NCBI GenBank assembly: GCA_963815645.1
Contig: CAWFHL010000001.1
Span: forward strand, 992,001 to 1,056,000
Length of the DNA: 64,000 bases
Source: JBBRHQ01 sp963815645
Lineage (GTDB): Bacteria; Actinomycetota; Thermoleophilia; Solirubrobacterales; 70-9
Reading direction: 5' to 3'
Positions 46,754 through 55,567 of this stretch are shown piece after piece (position 1 is the first letter of the stretch; the number at the start of each line of letters is the position of its first letter). The notes under the pieces are model-generated. The model saw nothing but the letters and a program-made list of their open reading frames with translations, had not been told where the DNA came from and did not search any database. The position numbers were made by a program, and so were the translations under genes.

Positions 46754-47695
46754 CTAGGTCCTTGATTCCCTACGCTGACCTCGTGCCGATCCGGGCGGAG
46801 CCGCACCGAAACGGTGATCGAAGGACGCCGTTTGCCGGTGGTCAGCTGCTCCCATGTCTCCACGCTGAAAAACGTAAATGTCCTGGGTTTCGTTCAACGC
46901 TAGCGGCGAGTGATTCACCAAACCGCCGGTCAAGTTGTCCGAGACGGCCTTGGTCACGAAATCCTTCGTGACGCAGGCAGTTCCGTACTCTTCGCTACCA
47001 AGACGGCCGCGCGTCTCATTTTGCTCGCTGTAGAGAAAGCCCAATTCGAATGCTTCCTTTTGCTCGTCGGGTACTTGAGCACCACCTGTGTTCCACGGCA
47101 GTGTCGTGAACACCAGTAACCCCTGCGGCTTGAGCATCCGCTCCAGCCGCCTTAGCCAGCCTGGCCAACGCTCCGCCGGCAGGTGGCTGAACAGCGACAC
47201 CACGATGATCAAGGGATATCGACGGTCGTGGACTAGTTTCTCAGGTTCAGGCGAGGAGTAGAACCCCCCCACGCCGAACGACTGCCTCACAAAATCAACG
47301 GCTGTTTCGTCGATGTCCGAAACTGTGAGCTTAGAAGGGCTGATTCTCCGAATGAAGTGCCGGGTAAGTCGGCCGTATCGGCATGCGAACTCCAGAACTG
47401 ATTCCGACTCGCGAAGAGGGGAGCCAAGATGGACGAGCAGATTCTCGACTTCGCTTACGTTGCGTTCCCCGCGGAAGTAGTACGTTGACGCTCCGCGGAA
47501 GTAACGGAACCTGGAATGTGTGCAGGCTTCTTCGGCGATCGACGCGTGCAGAAGATCATCTTCCGCAGCGATCTTCCAGATCAGTCGGCCGCCGAACTTA
47601 TGCCGGAAATCAAACGCCGCTAGATAACGCGCTATGGGTCGGAAGCCTCTCTTCAAAAGCTTCACAACTGCCTCTCTGACCCGCTTGGGCGTCAT
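46754..47695 (-). CDS. class I SAM-dependent methyltransferase
   Basis: About 313 residues. Motif I VLEFACRYGRLTRHFIRRIS, an acidic ribose contact LTVSDIDETAVDFVRQSF, and post-motifs LIIVVSLFSHLPAERWPGWL and RMLKPQGLLVFTT. The N-terminus is basic and aromatic (RYLAAFDFRHKFGGR). ATG 47695 is chosen; coding-like sequence (GQREIDERIAKHHR) continues upstream, so the gene may start earlier. Codon use is visibly less GC-biased than neighbours, suggesting recent acquisition. Substrate unknown. Confidence 0.72.
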   Translation of the reverse strand: MTPKRVREAVVKLLKRGFRPIARYLAAFDFRHKFGGRLIWKIAAEDDLLHASIAEEACTHSRFRYFRGASTYYFRGERNVSEVENLLVHLGSPLRESESVLEFACRYGRLTRHFIRRISPSKLTVSDIDETAVDFVRQSFGVGGFYSSPEPEKLVHDRRYPLIIVVSLFSHLPAERWPGWLRRLERMLKPQGLLVFTTLPWNTGGAQVPDEQKEAFELGFLYSEQNETRGRLGSEEYGTACVTKDFVTKAVSDNLTGGLVNHSPLALNETQDIYVFQRGDMGAADHRQTASFDHRFGAAPPGSARGQRRESRT

Positions 47696-48159
47696 CCTGT
47701 GGTGTTTGGCTATCCGCTCGTCGATCTCGCGCTGACCTGGGCTGAAGGAGCGTCGGCTGCTGGTTCCACCGCACGGATGTTGTGGAGGCGGGGGCTCGAG
47801 CGCATGGACGAGGCGCGAGGCCTCCATAGTTTGCCGCCCGGCACACCACCCCTCCTCACCGAACGGTCTGATCCTAGCTCCGCTAGGTCTGAGGGAAAGC
47901 CTCGGTGTCGGAATTCTGACCAAAGGCCATTTACAGCGCAAGGCGCTTGATTAGCCGCGCGTGGCCGCAAGCGATCCCGCGGCGGGGATTCCTCCGGTTC
48001 CTCTGGCGGGCAAGGACAGGCGCGTTTGCCTCCCCCTGGGCATGCTGGCACGCCGATTGGGCACTGTTGGGCACTGAGGGCGGCTCAGCGGAGGCCAAGG
48101 CGGGTGAGCAGCTCGCGCTAGAGCAACCCGAAACCCGCGTCGTTGCAGCACAAACAGCT
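47696..48159. other. region before the first tRNA-Asp remnant
   Basis: The left part may be coding (possible N-terminal extension of the methyltransferase to about 47790). The rest holds no recognised gene. A short tandem TTGGGCACTG motif occurs at 48056-48076, echoed near the second tRNA remnant. Confidence 0.4.
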
Positions 48160-48204
<45 letters not shown>

Positions 48205-48397
48205 AGCGGTGCGGGAGATGCCTCGGACCCACCGCGTCGCGCATTCCCAAGCGGAATGACTCACTTGCCGTCACGCTGGTCCTGAGTCGCTGATTACCGG
48301 AGTTTGCGGGCGATGATCGGCGGTTTGGGCACTGAATGCCCAATCGACACAGTCAGGTCCTAGCTCGATCGACTGGTGTTCTTCGCGCGCGCTGGCT
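48205..48397. other. remnant flank of the tRNA-Asp copy
   Basis: At 48302-48343 the sequence GTTTGCGGGCGATGATCGG and following TTTGGGCACTGA resemble 55174-55216, downstream of the other tRNA copy, so the two sites share more than the tRNA core. Minus-strand readings (PKPPIIARK versus PKSLVIARK) suggest relics of one coding region. Confidence 0.45.
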
Positions 48398-49060
48398 TCA
48401 TCGAGGCTTGTAGTCATTGGCCTTGCACCAGCCAGCGAACGTTTGGTGGTGCCCGACCTCGTAGCAGGTGTACTTCATGGCGGCGGGCGTCGGAGCCCCG
48501 CTGTCCGTCAGCTGGATCGTCGGCAGCCAGAAGCTCGGATCTGGATTGCTCGACGGGTCGGGCATCGAGGAAACACGCCATTCCATGCGTTCGCCAAACA
48601 AGGTGAGGTTGACCGCGTTGGGAACGTCCAATGCTGCGGAAGGCGAGAGAACGCCCTCGAATCCTTCCTCCTTTAGTTCTTGGGCAAGCGGCCGGCAATC
48701 AGCATGGGGGCCTACAGCCAGCTCAGGCGCCAAGCCGCGGGCCGCATACTCATCGAAGGTGCGCAGATCGGCGATCCGCTGAGCGGAGACCTGTAGCTCC
48801 CACAGGGCCCGCCGCTCTTCTAAACGGCGGTTGTCGTCGCGGATGGCCAAGTACCTGATTGCCTCAGCCCAAGCGCCGTCCGGCGATAGCGACGTGTACT
48901 GGGCGATCCCCTTGCCCTCCTCATGCCAACGCCCCGACTCCTGCCGTAGCGTCGCCGATCCGCCTCCGTACCAGAGCGGTGGGTATGCAGGATCCGTCTG
49001 CCGATAGGCCATAAAGACGGCCTCTGGAGCGTCGGCCGGCTTCTTAGTCCACAGCGACAC
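48398..49060 (-). CDS. RES-domain toxin (NAD+ phosphorylase/ADP-ribosyl-type)
   Basis: Protein of 220 residues with a RES fold: YRQTDPAYPPLWYGGGSATL, then GRWHEEGKGIAQYTSLSPDG and AWAEAIRYLAIRD. Arg44, Tyr55 and Glu66 are the likely conserved residues by pattern. Known RES toxins of Xre-RES pairs deplete NAD+. The extended C-terminus (FWLPTIQLTDSGAPTPAAMK) is longer than the minimal domain. It overlaps the upstream antitoxin gene by 17 bp, supporting a toxin-antitoxin operon. Confidence 0.75.
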   Translation of the reverse strand: MSLWTKKPADAPEAVFMAYRQTDPAYPPLWYGGGSATLRQESGRWHEEGKGIAQYTSLSPDGAWAEAIRYLAIRDDNRRLEERRALWELQVSAQRIADLRTFDEYAARGLAPELAVGPHADCRPLAQELKEEGFEGVLSPSAALDVPNAVNLTLFGERMEWRVSSMPDPSSNPDPSFWLPTIQLTDSGAPTPAAMKYTCYEVGHHQTFAGWCKANDYKPR

Positions 49061-49799
49061 GACCTGCCTGATCCAGTTGACCTCTGCCTCCGCGAGCCAA
49101 GGGGATCAAGCGCTCGCGTGCCTTGGCAACGTCCTCCTCGATCAACTCGAGTGGAGTTTGCCCCCCCAGGCTCTCCCGGCCAGCGTCAAACCACATTAGG
49201 ACGCCGCGCGGCGTACGACCGGTTCGAAGCTCATAGACGAGCTGCCCGACCAGGGTGACTCGTTCCGGGTTCTTTCGGACTGCCTTGACGCCCTCGGTCC
49301 GGTACTTGCCGGCCATCCTCGGCGTCGTGCCAAGAAGCCGAGCAACCGCTCCATCGCCCACGTCGGCGAGAGTGCTCGACACAAACTCCGCTGCGAACTC
49401 CGGTCGGTCAATTGCGTGGTGATCCAACTGCCGACGCATTGCCTCGACCACGACCTTCATCCGCATCAAGGCTGCGCGCTCACGCCATTCCGGATCGGTC
49501 GCATCCGGATCTGCCTCGATCGCCTCAAGCAGATCGTCTCGAGTGACCAAAAGCTCCCGTGCCAGGTCATGCGCGCGCCACGCCTCGCTCTTCGTTACGG
49601 AACGAATCAGTCGGTTCAGCTCACCGAACCATCTCTCCCGGTCTAAAACGCGCGTCTTTCGCGTGGCTCGCTTGGCGCCTGCAAGCAGCTCTTCGAAACG
49701 CTCCGTGTCGAGTGCTTCGTCGACGTCGTGGCGTAGCTGCTCGGCCCGCTCGCGGAGTTCCTCCGTGGTGCGCGGTGGTTCAAGAGTGTCGGTCGCCAT
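49044..49799 (-). CDS. Xre/MbcA/ParS-type antitoxin with long N-terminal extension
   Basis: Protein of 251 residues whose C-terminal third reads VGQLVYELRTGRTPRGVLMW and ESLGGQTPLELIEEDVAKA, the toxin-binding (DUF2384-like) domain. A helix-turn-helix-like segment precedes it (VGDGAVARLLGTTPRMAGKY). The first ~130 residues are charged and helical (ELRERAEQLRHDVDEALDTE), an extension not usual in 100-150 residue antitoxins. It precedes the RES toxin gene, the normal antitoxin-first order for autoregulation. Confidence 0.75.
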   Translation of the reverse strand: MATDTLEPPRTTEELRERAEQLRHDVDEALDTERFEELLAGAKRATRKTRVLDRERWFGELNRLIRSVTKSEAWRAHDLARELLVTRDDLLEAIEADPDATDPEWRERAALMRMKVVVEAMRRQLDHHAIDRPEFAAEFVSSTLADVGDGAVARLLGTTPRMAGKYRTEGVKAVRKNPERVTLVGQLVYELRTGRTPRGVLMWFDAGRESLGGQTPLELIEEDVAKARERLIPLARGGRGQLDQAGRVAVD

Positions 49800-49823
49800 G
49801 AGTTCCCCTTTTGGTCCGGACTA

Positions 49824-49835
49824 CTTCTTTAGAAG
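49824..49835. promoter_or_regulatory. palindrome upstream of the antitoxin, candidate autoregulatory operator
   Basis: CTTCTTTAGAAG is a perfect 5-2-5 palindrome in an A/T-rich patch 25 bp upstream of the antitoxin ATG. Its position suits repression by the toxin-antitoxin complex. Unverified. Confidence 0.4.
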
Positions 49836-50052
49836 GAAGGATAGCGGACTCTACGGACTGAGACGCCAATTCGAGCCTCGCCCTTTCCGTCGACAATCGG
49901 TGCGCGCGAGGCCTCGGCTGAGCGCGAATTTAGGAGCTGGTTTTAGGAGCTCGTTGTGGAAAGCGCCCAGAGCGAGTACTGGTCTGAGGCGGCGGGATTC
50001 GTTCCGAGGCGTCTCGGGGACCCGATTCAGAGGCAGGCAATAGCATCGTCAG

Positions 50053-50583
50053 ATGGCAGCAGAGAAGATCGAGATTTGGCTCGGCTATGGCACGAGCGAG
50101 AAGCAGGGACGAGACATACGCGCGGTCTTCGAAGAGCAAGGGATTCCGGTCGAGGTTCGGCTCGAAAGCGCCTTTCCTCAGGAGGGAAACGGTGCGGGAT
50201 TCACGATCTTGGTCGGCCTATTCGGGATGACCGTTGCTGGCTTCCTCAACGGCTACCTGCATGCTGCAGGGGAGGACGCTTGGAAGAAGTCGAAGGATCT
50301 CCTTCGCAACCTAAAAGCCGACCATCACAAGCGCTATCCGTCTGAACCCCCAAGCGCGGAAGGCTTGGTGGCGTTCAAGGACGTCAAGAGGCGAATCCAG
50401 ATCAATCTTCAATCTGACTTACCCGAGGTGGCCCGGGAGAAGTTGTCGGAGCTCGTGATCAGCGATCAGGAGGAGGTCTCTTACAGCTGGAATGAAGAGC
50501 GGCAGGAGTGGGAGGTCTTCGACCTTTCGGGTATCGAAGATCGCTCGGCACTCACTCGCGACCATCCCGACGTAGAGGACTGA
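50053..50583 (+). CDS. hypothetical protein with one hydrophobic segment
   Basis: A 176-residue protein. The N-terminal half starts EKIEIWLGYGTSEKQGRDIR, followed by a glycine-rich hydrophobic helix (AGFTILVGLFGMTVAGFLNG), a basic stretch (AWKKSKDLLRNLKADHHKR) and a beta-like C-terminal part (EEVSYSWNEERQEWEVFDLS). ATG 50053 with weak leader. Codon use is less GC-rich than backbone. I do not recognise a family. It diverges from the toxin-antitoxin operon. Confidence 0.65.
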   Translation: MAAEKIEIWLGYGTSEKQGRDIRAVFEEQGIPVEVRLESAFPQEGNGAGFTILVGLFGMTVAGFLNGYLHAAGEDAWKKSKDLLRNLKADHHKRYPSEPPSAEGLVAFKDVKRRIQINLQSDLPEVAREKLSELVISDQEEVSYSWNEERQEWEVFDLSGIEDRSALTRDHPDVED

Positions 50584-50636
50584 TCTGCTTCAACTGTTTG
50601 GGCCTAAGGACCCGCCGGGGCACCGCAGACAATTCC

Positions 50637-51182
50637 TCAAACTTCCTTCGCCTCTATTGCGATGGTGGGAAACGTGATCCCGTATCCGATCCCTGTGAAG
50701 ATGCCCCGCTTCAGGAAGTCGTGGATCGTCGGGCCGAAGACCGTTCCGACCATCCCCGCGAAGGCCGCCCTCAGGGTGGGATCTGGGATCCTCGCGACCA
50801 CCTTCGGGTCATCGAAAACCGCGAGCGCCTTGGCGGTCCTCGCTTCGCTGCCGCCGCGTTGATTGTCGAAGTAGCTCCTGAGACGCCGCCGGGTCTGCGC
50901 TTCGGTCGGTTTGGGCCCGGTGTCCGGGGTCATAGAGGGCCCGCCCGGATAAACGTCGGTCGAGAACAGCCCGACCTCGGCAGGCTTGGTCTGCTTCAGG
51001 GCCAGCACATTGTCGGCAATCTGTTGGGCGGTCAGGGTCGTCGCCCAGGCGGGCGTGGCAGGCAGAGCGCAGTACGCCAGGGCACTCACGACGAGCGCCG
51101 TGATGCTGCCAGTCCCGATGCAGTCCTCCGGCTCATGCCCTCCCTCAATCCAACGCCGAATCCGAGGAGAGGCTTTCACCAT
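50637..51182 (-). CDS. secreted protein of unknown function
   Basis: A 181-residue protein with a signal peptide after a charged lead (GSITALVVSALAYCALPATP, cleavage near AWA-TT). The mature part is helical: TLTAQQIADNVLALKQTKPA, RRRLRSYFDNQRGGSEARTA and a hydrophobic C-terminal region (TGIGYGITFPTIAIEAKEV). No motif recognised. Confidence 0.6.
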   Translation of the reverse strand: MVKASPRIRRWIEGGHEPEDCIGTGSITALVVSALAYCALPATPAWATTLTAQQIADNVLALKQTKPAEVGLFSTDVYPGGPSMTPDTGPKPTEAQTRRRLRSYFDNQRGGSEARTAKALAVFDDPKVVARIPDPTLRAAFAGMVGTVFGPTIHDFLKRGIFTGIGYGITFPTIAIEAKEV

Positions 51183-51557
51183 CGGCGCTTCGGGTCAATG
51201 CCCCAGGCCACTCCGCTCGCGCGAGGAGGCCCGCCTGCACATCCATGTCCAATCTTCAGATGGCGAGGCTAAGTACTGGGTTGACCCGGGGATCGAGCTC
51301 GCGCGAAACTATGGCCCAAGCTCGCAAGACCTGGGCAGGGCCGAGCGACTGATCGAGGGGCACGAAGAGGAGATTCGCAAGCCTGTCGAACATCTCACAG
51401 CTTGGCTCCTGGCTGCTGCCGGACGGACGCGAGCTCTTCCTTGCAGATCGCAAGGGAACCCTTCGCAGCGGTGTACGCTGCTGACGAGCTTGATTGGGCT
51501 CGCCACAGCGCTGACGAAAACCATGTCAGGGACGCTTAGCGCCGTTCCCCTTGGCCC
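51183..51557. other. 375-bp divergent intergenic region
   Basis: Lies between the starts of the secreted protein (minus) and the SARP-type regulator (plus), so it should contain both promoters. Open frames here look non-coding. No clear palindrome or RNA seen. Confidence 0.4.
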
Positions 51558-52373
51558 GTGATCGAATTTCGCGTTCTAGGGCCCCTTGAGGTTCGTGCGG
51601 GCGAGCGTGCACTTCCGCTTGGAGGGTTGAAGCAACGCGCGCTGCTGGCGATTCTCCTCCTCCACCGAAATCAGATTGTCTCGACTGACCGACTGATAGA
51701 AGGCCTCTGGGGCGAAAGTACGCCGAAAACGGCCGGTCACACGCTCCAGGTCTTCGTGTCCGACCTTCGTCGCGTGCTCGGCAGAGCACGCGATGAGGAC
51801 TCAAAGCAGTTGATCGTCACCAGAGTGCCCGGCTACCAAATCCAACTCTGGCCTGATCAGCTGGATCTCGATCACTTCGAGCACCTCGACCTAGAGGGTC
51901 GCCGCGCACTCAGTCAGGGCCAAGCGCAGGAGGCCCGGATCGCGCTCCGCGATGCACTTGCCCTATGGCGTGGCCCCGCGCTCGCCGATTTCGCCTACGA
52001 GGTGTTCGCGCAGAGTTCCATCGTTCGTCTTGAAGAGCTCCGGCTGGCCGCACTCGAGGACCGGATCGAAGCCGAGCTTCTCCTCGGAATGCACCACGAG
52101 CTGGTTGCCGAGCTGGGGGCCCTAGTGGTTGACCATCCGTTCCGCGAGCGTCTCCGAGAGCAGCTCATGCTTTCGCTTTATCGATCCGGACGCCAAGCCG
52201 AAGCCCTAAGCGGATACCAGGAGACACGGCGAGCCCTCCTCGACGAGTTCGGCATCGAGCCGGGCGAGCGGCTGAAGAGGCTAGAGCTGGCGATTCTGCA
52301 CCACGATCCCTCGCTCGAGTTCCAGCCGCCGGCTCTTCAGGTCGGCCCCGGACGAGTTCGCGGCGCAGGATAG
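51558..52373 (+). CDS. SARP-type (BTAD) transcriptional activator
   Basis: Short SARP/AfsR-like regulator of 271 residues: OmpR-type winged helix (FRVLGPLEVRAGERALPLGG through VRVPGYQIQL-like VTRVPGYQIQLWPDQLDLDH) followed by a bacterial transcriptional activation domain (SIVRLEELRLAALEDRIEAE, RERLREQLMLSLYRSGRQAE, YQETRRALLDEFGIEPGERL). No C-terminal ATPase. Such proteins activate secondary-metabolite or secreted-enzyme genes; the neighbouring metalloprotease is a possible target. GTG 51558. Confidence 0.88.
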   Translation: MIEFRVLGPLEVRAGERALPLGGLKQRALLAILLLHRNQIVSTDRLIEGLWGESTPKTAGHTLQVFVSDLRRVLGRARDEDSKQLIVTRVPGYQIQLWPDQLDLDHFEHLDLEGRRALSQGQAQEARIALRDALALWRGPALADFAYEVFAQSSIVRLEELRLAALEDRIEAELLLGMHHELVAELGALVVDHPFRERLREQLMLSLYRSGRQAEALSGYQETRRALLDEFGIEPGERLKRLELAILHHDPSLEFQPPALQVGPGRVRGAG

Positions 52374-52409
52374 ATCCATCGCCAGTCCCTCGGCGGGAAC
52401 ACGATCCGG

Positions 52410-54638
52410 CTAACAGATGCTCTCAACGGAAGCAACATTGTTCGACTCATCGGATTCGATGACCTCGTTCTTGGCGTCGGCCACGGCGATGATCGTCCCC
52501 CCCACGCAGGTCTGCCAGGTGCGACTCGCGGATCCGCCCGCCGGAAGCCCATTCGGGAAGCTGAACTGCCCGACGCCCGCGACGGTGGCTTCGAAGGGCC
52601 CTGCGCCAGCTTGACCTGCGTTCGTGACCGTGAGCTTGAACGGGTCGAGCTCGGAAATCTGCAGGTCGGGCAGTGGCTCTGGCGGTGAAGAGGGAGGCAG
52701 GCCCGGCGGCGGATCACCGAGCATCGATACATGCGCAGGCCACACGAGCACCGAAGTCCGCATCCTGCGGGTTCGCGGCCGGCGATGCCTCGGTTTTCCG
52801 TGGGCCGCGCGGCGGAAGCGCAGAAGCGTCCGGATCAGGTATCGACCGAGGCCGGCGCGCTTCGGCACGCCGACTCGATAGCTGCGGTTTAACGTTCGGC
52901 CCCTGTGAAGGTGGCTGAACTTGAGGATCCGGTGTCGCTGCCTGGCGACTGCCAGACCTGGAGACAGATGCTCCTTGAGGCGGATTTGGCCTGGCGATGT
53001 GCGGCGCGGGGTGATCGACCATTTCACCTCGAATTGCCGGCCTGGGCGAATTGCGTCAGGAGTGCGGCGCTCGGCAACGTAGTCAAGCGTGGCGAGTCGG
53101 CAGCGGATCTCTCCCAGGCCCTCGTCCCGCAGACAGGGATGCTCGTCGATTCCGGGCAGGGACGCGGGTGGGGGTGGAGGCGCCGGCGCCACCCTCTTCC
53201 CGTCGCATCTGGCTCCGCCAAGGCCGATCGTGATCACCGGTTGGCGAACTGAATTGGAAGCGACCCGCACTTTGAGGCCGCTCGCGCTGCCGTCTTCCCA
53301 GGATGGGGCGGCGAGGCCATCCGGCTTTGACCACAGCCCCTGCCCATCGCCAGGAACCCCGAGGGTCCCGAGGGTGCCGGGATCCGCGCCGGGCGGCACA
53401 AGGACGAAAGCCACATCATCGTCCGTCGCCGGATTCGCCGCTGGCGGCAGGGTGGCATCGGTGGTCACGAGGTTGCCGGCCCCATCGATTCGGGCCCGCC
53501 AGATTGCCAACCCGTCGTCCGGAAGTCCCGTCCAGTAGTCGGCGAGCCAGGGATTTCCGTCGAAGTTAAACGCCAACGGCCAACGGTGCTCGAGGAGGAA
53601 GAACTCGTTGGTGCCGCGGACCGGGTCGTACACGATGTAGGCACGGGCCGCACGAGCACGGAGTGGGGCGGGGATCTGGCGGTCCTGCAGCTCGGCTGCC
53701 GCCAAGTCGACGCAGCCGCGGGTCGCAGTGCTCACGACCCGCGGGCGCAACCACCCCAGGCGCATCTTGGTGTAGGCGTCCAGGTGGAAACTCTTGCGGG
53801 AATTGAGCCTCGTTCCATCAATCGTCGCGGACATCAGGCTGAAGAAGTTGTTGAGGCGAGCATTCCAACCGTAGGCTTCCCAGGCTCGCGCGTCCTGGAG
53901 GACGTGCGTGAGTTCGTGCGCGATGGTCATCGCGCTCACGGCCCCGCCGTCCCCCGGGACCAACATGCAGGCCCTTACTCGGTCGCCGAGCGCGTTGCGA
54001 TCGGCGGTCAGAGGGCAGGCTGAGGAGGTCGCGGCCGCCACAGCGAACCGGCTTCCCGCGGGCGCCGGGCCAAAGAGCTGGATGGTCAGCTCATGTGCCC
54101 GCACCATGCCGTCGTTGTTTGCGTCGAATCTGCCGAAGTTGACCCGGCTGTCAGCGAGCGCGATCGCCTTGGATCGCACGTCCTCCCCCGGACAGCCCGG
54201 CCCAATTTTCAATGCGCAGCCGAAGGTCGACTCGTCACCCGGCGTCGCCGGGTTGTCGGTGTACCGGATCGGCCCGACGATACCTGCGTTGGTGAAGTGG
54301 AAGCCACCATAGGAGTTCTCGTCGAAATATCCTCCCTCGCCCGCGACGTGCGCGAATCCGGCGAAGAGGAGATCTCCGAAGAAGCGTCGCGTGGCGACCA
54401 CGGTGCCCGGGAAACCCACGTCTCGGTAGTCGATGAGGATCGTGAGCAGAGGGCGCTCACCCTCTGCCCGGACACCGTCGATCGAAAGGTTTCGATAGCC
54501 GAAATCCTCAGGATCCGCCGCGCGCGCTGCCGGATTCGGGCCCCCCAGCGCGAGCGCGGCTGCGGCAAGGGCCGGCAAGAATGCACGCCGAAGCGGACGA
54601 GCGATGGCGAAGAGAGCGCCGAGATTGACACGCTTCAT
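52410..54638 (-). CDS. secreted metalloprotease (M6-like) with EF-hand-like and CARDB domains
   Basis: Exported protein of 742 residues. A signal peptide lies within the first ~45 residues (LRRAFLPALAAAALALGGPN). FGRFDANNDGMVRAHELTIQ looks like a calcium-binding EF/dockerin loop; MTIAHELTHVLQDARAW holds the HExxH-like HELTH zinc site (Glu catalytic). The middle has beta-rich segments; the C-terminus is a CARDB/cell-adhesion domain (DPFKLTVTNAGQAGAGPFEA, VIESDESNNVASVESIC). ATG 54638 after GGGAGGG. Immune-inhibitor-A-like M6 proteases are the nearest match by recall. Confidence 0.75.
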   Translation of the reverse strand: MKRVNLGALFAIARPLRRAFLPALAAAALALGGPNPAARAADPEDFGYRNLSIDGVRAEGERPLLTILIDYRDVGFPGTVVATRRFFGDLLFAGFAHVAGEGGYFDENSYGGFHFTNAGIVGPIRYTDNPATPGDESTFGCALKIGPGCPGEDVRSKAIALADSRVNFGRFDANNDGMVRAHELTIQLFGPAPAGSRFAVAAATSSACPLTADRNALGDRVRACMLVPGDGGAVSAMTIAHELTHVLQDARAWEAYGWNARLNNFFSLMSATIDGTRLNSRKSFHLDAYTKMRLGWLRPRVVSTATRGCVDLAAAELQDRQIPAPLRARAARAYIVYDPVRGTNEFFLLEHRWPLAFNFDGNPWLADYWTGLPDDGLAIWRARIDGAGNLVTTDATLPPAANPATDDDVAFVLVPPGADPGTLGTLGVPGDGQGLWSKPDGLAAPSWEDGSASGLKVRVASNSVRQPVITIGLGGARCDGKRVAPAPPPPPASLPGIDEHPCLRDEGLGEIRCRLATLDYVAERRTPDAIRPGRQFEVKWSITPRRTSPGQIRLKEHLSPGLAVARQRHRILKFSHLHRGRTLNRSYRVGVPKRAGLGRYLIRTLLRFRRAAHGKPRHRRPRTRRMRTSVLVWPAHVSMLGDPPPGLPPSSPPEPLPDLQISELDPFKLTVTNAGQAGAGPFEATVAGVGQFSFPNGLPAGGSASRTWQTCVGGTIIAVADAKNEVIESDESNNVASVESIC

Positions 54639-54860
54639 CGAAGACCCTCCCTGTTGGGGTAAGTCACCCCAATGGGCATCGAAAAACAAAGTGTTGACCT
54701 CGGGGCTCAGCAGCGGCTGATCCCGGCGCTCAGTAGACGCTCTGTACGTCCGGGCGAGGCTCGGGCCGGACTTCGGCGCGCTTGTCAGGCCCCATGTTCC
54801 TAATCTCACCGGGAGCGTGAGTCTCGGTCGCCCCGCCGCGGCGCCGGAAGCAAGGGCGAG
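54639..54860. other. upstream region of the metalloprotease
   Basis: About 220 bp with the protease promoter and no gene recognised. GC is high; no clear -35/-10. Confidence 0.4.
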
Positions 54861-54905
54861 AACGGGAGCGACGGGACTCGAACCCGCGGCTTCCGGCGTG
54901 ACAGG
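54861..54905 (-). repeat. second partial tRNA-Asp copy, candidate attachment site
   Basis: Matches 48160-48204 in 44 of 45 bases (C/T at one position). On the minus strand the anticodon loop, T-arm and acceptor 3' strand are present, and four of five anticodon-stem pairs are still possible here, but the D-arm and acceptor 5' strand are missing, so it is not an expressed tRNA. Confidence 0.8.
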
Positions 54906-55238
54906 CCGCTCAGAAGGTGACGACGAGTGACGTCAATCGCCTGCAAATGTTACAGAATTCGGGCGTCGATCCGGACCGATCGAGCTCTTCAGGCACGGGG
55001 ATCCCGAGGACGTTTGGGCCACTATTGGGCCAGAGAATCGGATCCGCCCTCCGGTGAGCGGGGATGACCCTCAGGGCCCGCGGAAGCTTGCCCAACCCCA
55101 CCGGGCATTTTGGCCAGCTTCCCGCGTCGACCGATCTGCCACCACCCCCATAACCGTGCTTCGGATTGCTCCGGTTTGCGAGCGATCACCAGCGATTTGG
55201 GCGCTGATGCCAATAGAAGCGGGCTCATCCGCCAGCCA
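54906..55238. other. region between the second tRNA-Asp remnant and the small DUF3072-like gene
   Basis: Contains TTTGGGCCACTATTGGGCC at 55013-55031 and, at 55174-55216, a segment resembling 48302-48343. These repeats are likely leftovers of an integrated element. No intact integrase gene is visible. Confidence 0.45.
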
Positions 55239-55553
55239 TCAGACGTCATGCCGGCCCTGGGTGGGCTCAAAGACCAGCTCGGTCTCACGCGCGCTGCGCT
55301 CTCCGCCGCACACCTTGACCGGGCTCGCGAGGCGTTTCGCACCGCCACCGCGGTGTTCGTCTGCGCGGGCCTCGTGTCGTCGATCGGCTCGACTCGATCG
55401 CTTCACCTTCAGCAGGCGCTTGATCTCACGGTCGGCCTCATCGAACGTCTCGGGGTAGGCGAAGGTCTGACCCCGGCCGAGCGCGAGGTCGCGTAGGTAA
55501 CTGATCTGTCTGGGGGTTGGCGGGTTGCTGGGATGTGGCTGTGGATTGGTCAT
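55239..55553 (-). CDS. small DUF3072-like protein
   Basis: A 104-residue protein whose core reads PTPRQISYLRDLALGRGQTF and YPETFDEADREIKRLLKVKR, the pattern of DUF3072-like small proteins (search-tool-style helical repeat recalled as PT..Q..YL..LA..RG). The C-terminal half is low-complexity. ATG 55553; it lies just downstream of parB. Function unknown, possibly linked to the plasmid-like segment. Confidence 0.6.
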   Translation of the reverse strand: MTNPQPHPSNPPTPRQISYLRDLALGRGQTFAYPETFDEADREIKRLLKVKRSSRADRRHEARADEHRGGGAKRLASPVKVCGGERSARETELVFEPTQGRHDV

Positions 55554-55567
55554 GGCCCAGCCAGAGC

